A stretch of 64,000 bases of DNA from JAXLWB01 sp046328715 (lineage in GTDB: Bacteria; Chloroflexota; Anaerolineae; Caldilineales; Caldilineaceae): NCBI GenBank assembly GCA_046328715.1, contig JAXLWB010000039.1, positions 1 to 64,000 on the forward strand. The letters are read 5' to 3'. Of this stretch, positions 35,633 to 42,686 are shown one piece after another. Within the stretch, counting starts at the first letter, position 1. Every line of letters starts with the position of its first letter. The notes beneath the pieces were generated by a model. It ran no database searches. It was not told where the DNA came from and saw only the letters and a program-made list of their open reading frames with translations. The position numbers and the translations under genes are program-made.

Positions 35633-37270
35633 CTACACCGTTAGCGATTTGCTCACGTCCGTGCTAACCCGATGCACGGCGGAGTTGCTGGTGGTTCGCA
35701 AAACAAAATAGGCCAGCACCGTTCGGATGAGCCAAACGAACGCGACCCCACCGCTCGCCGCCATTGCATAGCCAAGGTCAGGATAGACGAAAATCAGGCC
35801 TTGCAGCGATACCTCTAGCAGCGCCGGAACAGCCACCGTGATGATAAATCCCAGGAAGAGATTCACCACAAGCGGCGCAATCACACGCCATCCGATCCTC
35901 CACCAGCCACGCGGTCGCTCCACTGTCAATGACCCCTGGAACCAGCGCCACAGCGTCACCCACGACCAGACCATACCGATAATCTGGAAAGCGACGATAC
36001 TCATGATGCCTATCACAAGCACACGGAGGAAGAGAAGCCCTTCATTCGCCACCGGTTGCTGCCCGCGCAACAGGCTGAGTACTCCCGTCTTGATCCCTGC
36101 GGGGCGACCGGCGGCCCATAAGCTGTTGGCGTTGGTCATGACCACAATACCCCAGCCGTCGCTCGTCAGTGTCATATCAGCATGAAAGTCCCCGTAGTCG
36201 CCGCTGTGGGTAATGAGCGGTAACCCATTCTCGGGCTGTACTTCCCAACCCATAGCATAAGCCGTGTCAGCAACGTTCGCCGGCGGTGTATGCATAGCGG
36301 CGATGCCAGCCGGTGAAAGCACGGTCGCATCCCTGTATCGCCCCTCGTTGAGTTGGGCAATCATAAAGTGTGTCATATCTTCGGCACTGGCGATCAGGCC
36401 ACCGTGACCGTTGCTACTGCGTGGGAAGGGAAGGTCGCGGGCAAATGGAATCCCGAACCACTGCGTGTACCCGGTGGCAATGTCGGGCGGTGCGGCTGCG
36501 GGTTGATCATAGGTGGCGTGGCGCATCTCTAGCGGCGTGAAGATCCGTTCCTGCACATAACGCTCGAAAGGTTGCTCGGAAACCGCCTCCACGATCAAGG
36601 CTAAGATCACAAAGTTGACGTTGCTGTATTGGTATCTCGTGCCAGCCGGATAAGTTAGAACGTTATCGCGCAATTCACGCACACGTTGTTCAGGTGTCCA
36701 GTCCAGCGCAGCTTGGCTCGGAAATTTCTCATCCCCAGTCAGGCGTGATAAGCCGCTGGTATGGTTCAACAAGTGGCGTACAGCGAGAGTGGCGGCAGCT
36801 TGTTCGTCAGTAAGCCGGAAATAGGGAAGGTAGCGTTGAACGGGGGCATCCAATTCTACTTTGCCCGCTTCGACCAATTGCATGATCGCCAGAGCAGTCA
36901 CTGGTTTTGCCAGCGAAGCCAGCCGGAACGGGGTCTGTGCGGTCACGCCTCGCCCAGAGGGACTAGCGATGCCATAGCCTTGCAAATACACGATCTGATC
37001 ACCGTGAACGATGCCGAGTGCCAAACCTGGCAGCCCGATCTCTTTCATCTGTGCTGCGATGTAGGCATCAATCGTGTTAAAAGCGGACGGCGACTCTGCC
37101 GCCAGAAGTGTCCTACCGGGTAAACTCGCTAGGCCGAGCACGAGGGCAAAGGTTAGTAGGGTGAAGGTTTGGGCCAACCGACACTTGCTTTTCTTTGTCA
37201 ACCACCGAGTGCCTGATCGCACAGTTGATAACGGGAAATTACTGGGCGACACTACTTTTGGCGTGTTCAT
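35633..37270 (-). CDS. Beta-lactamase-related serine hydrolase with C-terminal membrane domain (paralogue A)
   Basis: 545 aa. After a signal anchor (TFALVLGLASLPGRTLLAAE) comes a class-C beta-lactamase/DD-peptidase-like domain: SxxK as SLAK (S119, K122), the Tyr motif YSNVN and the third box HSGDYG. Four or so helices follow from about 420 (RVLVIGIMSIVAFQII onward). Known: this family contains esterases, peptidases and penicillin-binding relatives; the catalytic domain faces outside the cell. The 38503 gene has the same architecture. The start was chosen for AAAGGAAG. It ends 64 nt before GAPDH, so a shared transcript is possible. Confidence 0.85.
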   Translation of the reverse strand: MNTPKVVSPSNFPLSTVRSGTRWLTKKSKCRLAQTFTLLTFALVLGLASLPGRTLLAAESPSAFNTIDAYIAAQMKEIGLPGLALGIVHGDQIVYLQGYGIASPSGRGVTAQTPFRLASLAKPVTALAIMQLVEAGKVELDAPVQRYLPYFRLTDEQAAATLAVRHLLNHTSGLSRLTGDEKFPSQAALDWTPEQRVRELRDNVLTYPAGTRYQYSNVNFVILALIVEAVSEQPFERYVQERIFTPLEMRHATYDQPAAAPPDIATGYTQWFGIPFARDLPFPRSSNGHGGLIASAEDMTHFMIAQLNEGRYRDATVLSPAGIAAMHTPPANVADTAYAMGWEVQPENGLPLITHSGDYGDFHADMTLTSDGWGIVVMTNANSLWAAGRPAGIKTGVLSLLRGQQPVANEGLLFLRVLVIGIMSIVAFQIIGMVWSWVTLWRWFQGSLTVERPRGWWRIGWRVIAPLVVNLFLGFIITVAVPALLEVSLQGLIFVYPDLGYAMAASGGVAFVWLIRTVLAYFVLRTTSNSAVHRVSTDVSKSLTV

Positions 37271-37356
37271 GTTAGCTTCCTTTGATCTGTCCATTACCAT
37301 AGCAAATAGAGCATTGAGGTGAGTGGAACTTAGCCCAAGTTTGCGATTGCCCTGGG

Positions 37357-38397
37357 TCAGCGCAGCGGTGTTCCCGTCCGCACCGCCGTTATTACCTGGT
37401 CGATGGCATCGATTACCACCGCCGGCCGTTCAAAGGGAATGGCGTGGCCACTCTGTTCGGCCACCACGAACTTGCTGTTGGCCGATTGTTGTAGCAACTC
37501 TTCCATGTTCGCTTGCGCTAACGGCTCCAACTCGACCGGCTCAGCGGGAATGCCATGCCAAACGATGAGCAAGGGTCGTTCTGGCGGCAAGGGACTGGCT
37601 TCTACTGCTTCCTGGATGCTCGTCTCCAGGCCCTCGGCTTCAGCGGTCATGGCTGCCATCGCCCCGCTTTGCAAGCGATGGGCACGCACTTGCGCTTGGG
37701 TTGTCGATGGTAACGGGGTCAGGACTTCAGCGCCGGGGAGCGGCAGCAAGCGCATTACCCCCAAGAATTCCATCACTTTCAGCAGCGGAAGTTGGCTAAG
37801 ATTGGGGAGGACGGTGCGCCGTTGCTCAGGTGTGAAGCGCATTATGGCCTGTGCTGGCGTCGGGTCAATCAAGACTAGACCGGCCACGTCTGCCGGATAT
37901 TGGCTGGCATAGACCTGCACATGCAAGCCACCCGCCGAGTGGCCGACCAGTATATAGGGTCCAGCGATCCCAGCATTATTCAACAAGGTATGTAGCTCAG
38001 CGCTGATCTGTCGGCTGGTGCGGGTGCCAGGTCCAGCCTCACTCCAGCCTGTGCCCGCCCGGTCATAGCTACAGATGCGTGTGGTTTGGCTGACCGCAGG
38101 CTGTACTAGGCTCCAGTCGGGGGAGGAGCCACCCAACCCATTTTCGGTCACCACCGTCGGCGATCCGGTGCCGGTGCAGTGGATGTGCAACTTATAACCG
38201 CCCACATCCACCAGTTGACCCGGGGGTGGGAAGGTACGGGCATCGCGTGCGCTGGCAAGTGCCTGGTAAGTTGCGCCGATCAAGGCCAGCACGAGGCAGC
38301 TCATCAGCACGCGTCCGCCCCAAAGCAGCAGTCGGTTACGCGCCCACGACTTAGGCAACGGTCGCTTCATCGTTTCTGTCGCAGTCATTGTTCTCAT
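37357..38397 (-). CDS. Alpha/beta hydrolase with N-terminal membrane anchor
   Basis: 346 aa. One helix near the N-terminus (VLMSCLVLALIGATYQALA) anchors a hydrolase domain with the oxyanion region TENGLGGSSPDWS, the nucleophile elbow GHSAGG (S154) and a late His in EQSGHAIPFERP. The Asp partner probably lies in VWHGIPAEPVE-type sequence or just before, but is not certain. Known: such proteins hydrolyse esters, lactones or similar bonds; nothing indicates the substrate. GAGGAGG precedes the ATG. It lies between the two serine-hydrolase paralogues, all on the minus strand. Confidence 0.83.
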   Translation of the reverse strand: MRTMTATETMKRPLPKSWARNRLLLWGGRVLMSCLVLALIGATYQALASARDARTFPPPGQLVDVGGYKLHIHCTGTGSPTVVTENGLGGSSPDWSLVQPAVSQTTRICSYDRAGTGWSEAGPGTRTSRQISAELHTLLNNAGIAGPYILVGHSAGGLHVQVYASQYPADVAGLVLIDPTPAQAIMRFTPEQRRTVLPNLSQLPLLKVMEFLGVMRLLPLPGAEVLTPLPSTTQAQVRAHRLQSGAMAAMTAEAEGLETSIQEAVEASPLPPERPLLIVWHGIPAEPVELEPLAQANMEELLQQSANSKFVVAEQSGHAIPFERPAVVIDAIDQVITAVRTGTPLR

Positions 38398-38502
38398 GGA
38401 AACCTCCTCATTACGTTGCACTGTTTGCGCGGTGATCCCAGTTGACCCAACTTTGCAGTTGTCATCTTGTGATCACGCGCTTAACCTTAGAATCAACAGC
38501 GA

Positions 38503-40056
38503 TTAGAGGTTGACCGGTGTGACAACGCGATCTGCGACACTAACCTCAGTGATACGCTGACGCCCACCAAACCAGTTTACCCCGGCCCACACGCAGCACC
38601 ATAGCACCATGCTCACGCCACAGACCCAAAGCGTATAGCCAAAGTCTGGAATGTTAATACACAACACAGCGAGGGGGTAGGTGATCTGCGGCACGAGACC
38701 AAGGAGCACCAACGCCCAAAGCAACGGCAGTGCAAGCCGCAGCCCCACTGACCTTCGGCGCAGCTGGCGGCGACGCCAAATCCATAGCGAATGCGCCGAC
38801 CAGAGTAGGAGGAATCCTGTGACACCCCAGATGGTGAGCAAGAGCGGATAGAGGATCGGATGGTGCATGGCCGGGAGCGTGGGCGGTGGCTGGTCGTGCA
38901 ACAAGCTTACGATCCCACCGCTCAATGCCTGGATACGTCCACCGTTCAGGTGAAAAGAGTTAAAATTCAGCAGGATCACCACCCCCCATTTTTCTGCCGG
39001 ATCAAGGACAACATCGGCGTAGTAATTGGCGCTGGTGCCATCGTGTCGCACAACCGGAATGCCATTGAGCGAACGGCTGATCCAGCCCATCCCATAGAAG
39101 CGGTCGCCCCGCCCCTCCGGCACAGCCGGTTCGTGCAGTATCGCAATCCCCTGTGGCGACAACAGCTGTTGATCGCCATAGCGGCCCCCATTGAGTTGGG
39201 CGGCAAGATAATGGGTCATATCCTCGGCGGTTGCGATCAGGTCGCCGGAGGGCAGCATGGCATGGGCATACCACTGGGTAAACGGCACGGGCCAGCCAAA
39301 CCACGACCGGTAGCCGATCGCCAGGTCAGGCGGCAACGCAGCGGGTTGCATCGTTGCACTGCGGGTCATTCCCAATGGCTGCAAGATCGCCTGCTGTATG
39401 TAGCGCGAATAGGGTTGACCCGTCACTGTCTGCACCAGCAAACCAAGAAGATCATAATTAGCATCGGTGTATTCAAAGGTTGTTCCCACCGGTCGGTTGA
39501 GTGGCGTTGTGTGCAGGCGGCGCACCCGTGCTTCCAATGTATCGGTTGCCGTTGCCGGTCGGGCAAGCTCTGGATAGGCCGTTGACGCCGGCAAGCCACT
39601 GGTGTGGTTCAACAACTGGCGGACGGTGATTTGAGACGCAACTGTGGTATCCGCCACCTGAAACCAGGGTAGATAGCGCTGTAGCGGGGCATCCAGCTCG
39701 ATGCGCCCTTGTTCAACCAGTTGCATGACAGCCAGCGCCACAAACGATTTACTGATCGAATTGAGGACAAAGGGGGTCTGCGCTGTGACTGCACGTCCAG
39801 TTGGGTCAGCAATGCCAAAGCCTTTGAGGTGCACCACTCGATCCCCATGCACAATGCCCAGCGCTAGCCCAGGGATGCGCAGTTCGGCCATCTGCTCGAT
39901 CAGGTAGGCATCAATGGCGGCAAAATCAGCGTCCCCTGCCGATGAGGAGAACGCAGCACCTTCAGCCTGCGGCATATGACCCATCGCCAACAGCAACGTC
40001 GCTGTTATGAGTAAGAGGGCGAGAAGGTAGCCAATACGCTTGTGCAAAATAGACAT
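38503..40056 (-). CDS. Beta-lactamase-related serine hydrolase with C-terminal membrane domain (paralogue B)
   Basis: 517 aa with signal anchor LLALLLITATLLLAMGH. The catalytic domain carries SISK (S100, K103), YTDAN and HDGTSAN, and is clearly a paralogue of the protein at 35633 (shared GLALGIVHGD and VTAQTPF stretches, similar C-terminal helices). AAAGGA lies 5 nt before the ATG. Inferred: an outward-facing esterase/peptidase linked to cell-wall or signal-molecule turnover. The third box has Asp rather than Ser (HDG versus HSG in paralogue A), a difference that may shift specificity. Confidence 0.85.
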   Translation of the reverse strand: MSILHKRIGYLLALLLITATLLLAMGHMPQAEGAAFSSSAGDADFAAIDAYLIEQMAELRIPGLALGIVHGDRVVHLKGFGIADPTGRAVTAQTPFVLNSISKSFVALAVMQLVEQGRIELDAPLQRYLPWFQVADTTVASQITVRQLLNHTSGLPASTAYPELARPATATDTLEARVRRLHTTPLNRPVGTTFEYTDANYDLLGLLVQTVTGQPYSRYIQQAILQPLGMTRSATMQPAALPPDLAIGYRSWFGWPVPFTQWYAHAMLPSGDLIATAEDMTHYLAAQLNGGRYGDQQLLSPQGIAILHEPAVPEGRGDRFYGMGWISRSLNGIPVVRHDGTSANYYADVVLDPAEKWGVVILLNFNSFHLNGGRIQALSGGIVSLLHDQPPPTLPAMHHPILYPLLLTIWGVTGFLLLWSAHSLWIWRRRQLRRRSVGLRLALPLLWALVLLGLVPQITYPLAVLCINIPDFGYTLWVCGVSMVLWCCVWAGVNWFGGRQRITEVSVADRVVTPVNL

Positions 40057-40181
40057 GATGATCCTTTCTGATTTACTGATCGCCCCGCTGTTTCAGATTG
40101 CCAGCTCCGGTCAATGCTGCTCTCCATTAGGCGATAAGGTCAGACGCAAATCGCCATAGAAAACGCCTGCGGTGGTCAGCG

Positions 40182-40409
40182 TTAACAAAAAGAGCGGGAT
40201 GGTACAGGCTGTACTGCAATCAAAGTGAAATTTAGGTTATAGAGCTTGAGCAACAGACCGTACAACTCAGCCTGATCGCGCATTGGACCGCTGAGCAGCG
40301 CTTCCCCGTTCGGCTCGTTGGTAATGGTCAGCGGCGCAAACCACTCCTGTAACCTGCTATCAAAGTGACCTTTGACCTGGATTTGATAGTGCATCTGCTT
40401 GATATCCAT
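40182..40409 (-). CDS. Small protein of a BON-independent Chloroflexota-type family (unknown function)
   Basis: 75 aa from MDIKQMHYQIQVKGHFDS, with the core LQEWFAPLTITNEPNGEALL, then SGPMRDQAELYGLLLKLYNL and a hydrophobic strand FTLIAVQPV. I have seen similar short sequences of the pattern YxIxVxGxxxxxWxxWFxxLTI in Chloroflexota and actinobacteria, but know no function. Start taken at the ATG with GGGG 7 nt upstream. The last five residues PSRSFC may be an altered tail, since relatives tend to end near VQPV. A decayed copy lies at 42415-42563. It sits between a CPBP protease and a serine hydrolase. Confidence 0.65.
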   Translation of the reverse strand: MDIKQMHYQIQVKGHFDSRLQEWFAPLTITNEPNGEALLSGPMRDQAELYGLLLKLYNLNFTLIAVQPVPSRSFC

Positions 40410-40465
40410 GCTCATACCCCAGTGACCTATCATCTACCCAGAGATGGATTTAGTGGTTGATTTTG

Positions 40466-41242
40466 CTAAATCGATCTTGACTTAGGAAACAGGAATGCCA
40501 GGTAGGGCAGCACCATCGCCAACCCCATCCAGATCAAGGCGGCCTGTTGACCCGCACCGGCCATCCCACCCACGGCCAGCAGGGGAATGACAGTATCCAC
40601 CGCGCCATGCACCAGCGCCGGTGCCCAGATGGTGTTCCGCCCCTGCTCGTAGAGTCGGGCAAAGGCAAAGGAGGAGGCGATGGAGAGCATGACCGCTGCA
40701 CCACCGACCAGCAACCCTTGCGTAGCCAGGATCGGCAGGTGGCTCAGGGTGAACAACAGCACTGCCAGCCAGGCTGCTCGCCAAAAGCTCCGTCCCTGGC
40801 GCAAATGACCAAAGAGAAAAGCCCGGTAGAGCACCTCTTCTGCCACGCCATGCAGGGCAAAGATGCCAACCATCGTCCAGAGCCAGTTGGGGGGCAATGT
40901 CCAACGATAGCCGGTCAACCAGGTGATCAACGGGTAAACGGCCAGTTGTAAGAGGGCAATCAACAGTGCCACCCCCAACGCCGGCCAGCCCGACCAGCCC
41001 AATCCCAGACGGCGCAGCGCCGCTTGCCAGTCGCGGGTAAATAGCCCCATCTCCACCACCAACGTGACTGTCAGCACAGCGCCGGTGATCAGCAGCGCAT
41101 TTTGTGTCGGCAAGGTGTCGCCTAGCAGCCGGGCCAGCACTTCCAGTGTGCCGTAAATCAGGGCGAAACCGAGGATAAACTTTACCAACACCGGCGCCGC
41201 GTAGATGGCGGGCTTGCTGTTGGCTTGCGTAAGTAGCGACAT
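40466..41242 (-). CDS. CPBP family intramembrane protease (paralogue of the one at 33679)
   Basis: 258 aa starting MSLLTQANSKPAIY behind AAAGGAG. Catalytic elements are GVAEEVLYRAFLFGHLRQ, LSHLPILATQG and APALVHGAVDTV. It aligns without gaps to the 33679 protein over some 240 residues, differing mostly in conservative positions, so the pair arose by a fairly recent duplication. It lies downstream of the Tat-exported nitroreductase with only 17 nt between, pointing to co-expression. Confidence 0.88.
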   Translation of the reverse strand: MSLLTQANSKPAIYAAPVLVKFILGFALIYGTLEVLARLLGDTLPTQNALLITGAVLTVTLVVEMGLFTRDWQAALRRLGLGWSGWPALGVALLIALLQLAVYPLITWLTGYRWTLPPNWLWTMVGIFALHGVAEEVLYRAFLFGHLRQGRSFWRAAWLAVLLFTLSHLPILATQGLLVGGAAVMLSIASSFAFARLYEQGRNTIWAPALVHGAVDTVIPLLAVGGMAGAGQQAALIWMGLAMVLPYLAFLFPKSRSI

Positions 41243-41259
41243 ACGTAACTCCTTTGTGA

Positions 41260-42381
41260 CTAGAGGATGACCTGTTCGACGGGCCGCCGCAACGAATGGG
41301 GCATCGGCGCAGCGTAACCGAAACGTACCAACAACTGGGGGAGCGACGAACCCAACCCCAGCGCGCTTTGGAACTGGGAACGGAGCTCCGCCACTTCAAT
41401 GGGCTGATTGAGGAAAGCCGATCTGATATTCAACGAGGTTAACGTAAGCGCTAACCGTTCGTAGACCTGGCCGGTGCGCACCCAGGTCGCTTTGTCGTCG
41501 GCGGTCGCGGCAATGACGACGCCACCGGCGGAACTGCGCAACTTCTTGGCATCGGCATCGGCTTGCTGCTGCGGCCGTGTATTAACCATAAAGAGCCGAC
41601 CGAGCCAGCGCGGCACTTCGGCGTTGCCTGAACAGCGCGTAAAGAGACCATCTCCAGACGCCAAGGCCGCCTTCTTGTTGAAACGCAACCAGGCGAGCAG
41701 TTCCGTTATAAAGGCTGGATCGGCATATTGATGCAGATTGCCTTCATTCACATAGGCCAGGGCCGTCTCTAGTGCCGACGGGTCCAGCAGATAGCGCAGT
41801 TCTACCCCCGGCTCTAGTGGCAATGCCTGGATGATATCCAGATCGGCAACTTTCACGGGCTGGCCGTCATAGAGGGAGCGTGTGTTTTGGCGGAGCGGGA
41901 TCACATCAAACAACCCACTCGGCTGCGGCTTGTCTGCGACCAGGCGAATATGAACAAAGTCAGCGGCGGCGGGGTAAGTGACTTCGGTGGCATAGCCGGT
42001 TGCGTGGGCAGCCACCAACAGATTTTCCAGCGCACAGCCCAGGCTGATCCACAGTTCGCGGTTGTCGGGGTCAACGACCGGCAAGCGCCGGGTATAGTCG
42101 GGATGGATTTCTATGGCGTCTTGCTTGATGGCGAAGTACCACGGCTGGGCGTTGTGACCACTGGCAGCCAGCGTGGCATAGCGGACAAGTTCGCGCAGTT
42201 GTGCAGACATGGTTGTCTCCTTTAGCAAAGGTTGACGGCTACGGTTGGCCGCTTCCTCATAATCGAGCCACGGCGCAGCTTCGACCAGCCCATAGCTACC
42301 GGCGACAGTGATGCCTGTTGCCGCCAGCAATTTTAGAAAACGACGGCGATTGAGCGGCGGACGAGTTTGTAGGTTCTTCAT
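41260..42381 (-). CDS. Tat-exported nitroreductase-like (Acg family) protein
   Basis: 373 aa. The N-terminus LNRRRFLKLLAATGITVAGS is a twin-arginine signal, so the folded protein with its cofactor is exported. The body resembles the Acg-type FMN-binding nitroreductase family: LVRYATLAASGHNAQPWYF early, ELWISLGCALENLLVAAHA, and GVVIAATADDKATWVRTGQV late. Acg proteins keep the fold but often lack catalytic competence and may sequester FMN. AAGGAAGG lies 6 nt before the ATG. It heads the group running to the CPBP gene at 40466; the decayed small gene is just upstream. Confidence 0.8.
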   Translation of the reverse strand: MKNLQTRPPLNRRRFLKLLAATGITVAGSYGLVEAAPWLDYEEAANRSRQPLLKETTMSAQLRELVRYATLAASGHNAQPWYFAIKQDAIEIHPDYTRRLPVVDPDNRELWISLGCALENLLVAAHATGYATEVTYPAAADFVHIRLVADKPQPSGLFDVIPLRQNTRSLYDGQPVKVADLDIIQALPLEPGVELRYLLDPSALETALAYVNEGNLHQYADPAFITELLAWLRFNKKAALASGDGLFTRCSGNAEVPRWLGRLFMVNTRPQQQADADAKKLRSSAGGVVIAATADDKATWVRTGQVYERLALTLTSLNIRSAFLNQPIEVAELRSQFQSALGLGSSLPQLLVRFGYAAPMPHSLRRPVEQVIL

Positions 42382-42414
42382 CGCTTACCTTCCTTACATG
42401 CTTCCTAAATACCA

Positions 42415-42563
42415 TTAGCCGATAGCACAGAGAGGGAAAAGTTCAAATTGTAGCGCTTCTCCATTCGGCTCGTGGCGAACGGTCCATGGCGTAAAGCACG
42501 CACCTACGGCGGGATCAAATAACCGCTTACCCGAATCTGGTATTCAATCGGCTGCGTGTTCAT
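42415..42563 (-). pseudogene. Decayed paralogue of the 75-aa protein at 40182
   Basis: Frame 1 from ATG at 42563 reads MNTQPIEYQIRVSGYL, matching MHYQIQVKGHF of the intact gene. One T is missing from a T-run (near 42516-42518); restoring it gives FDPAVGACFTPWTV and HEPNGEAL, collinear with FDSRLQEWFAPLTI and NEPNGEAL. Next, about 50 bases are missing and the sequence resumes in yet another frame as KRYNLNFSLSVL, matching KLYNLNFTLIAV. The deletion ends fall in short related words (GAAGCGCT and AAGCTCTA), suggesting slippage between direct repeats. Confidence 0.75.
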
Positions 42564-42686
42564 GCGCCAAGTATAGCTATCAGCCGGGCAAGGTGTCGTC
42601 TACCCACGGGTGGATTCGCTGGTTTATTTATGCGAGGAGGAAGGGTAGTATGTAGGTGGAGAATGGGGAAAGATGACAGTGAAAAA

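Noticed and set aside
40085..40185. Open frame after the 75-aa gene reading IPLFLLTLTTAGVFYGDLR
   Set aside because: Hydrophobic and protein-like, but without start or partner sequence; could be a remnant or chance.
40482..41399. 305-codon minus-strand frame overlapping the CPBP gene
   Set aside because: It is a shadow in another frame of the CPBP and nitroreductase genes, with Arg/Cys-rich random composition.
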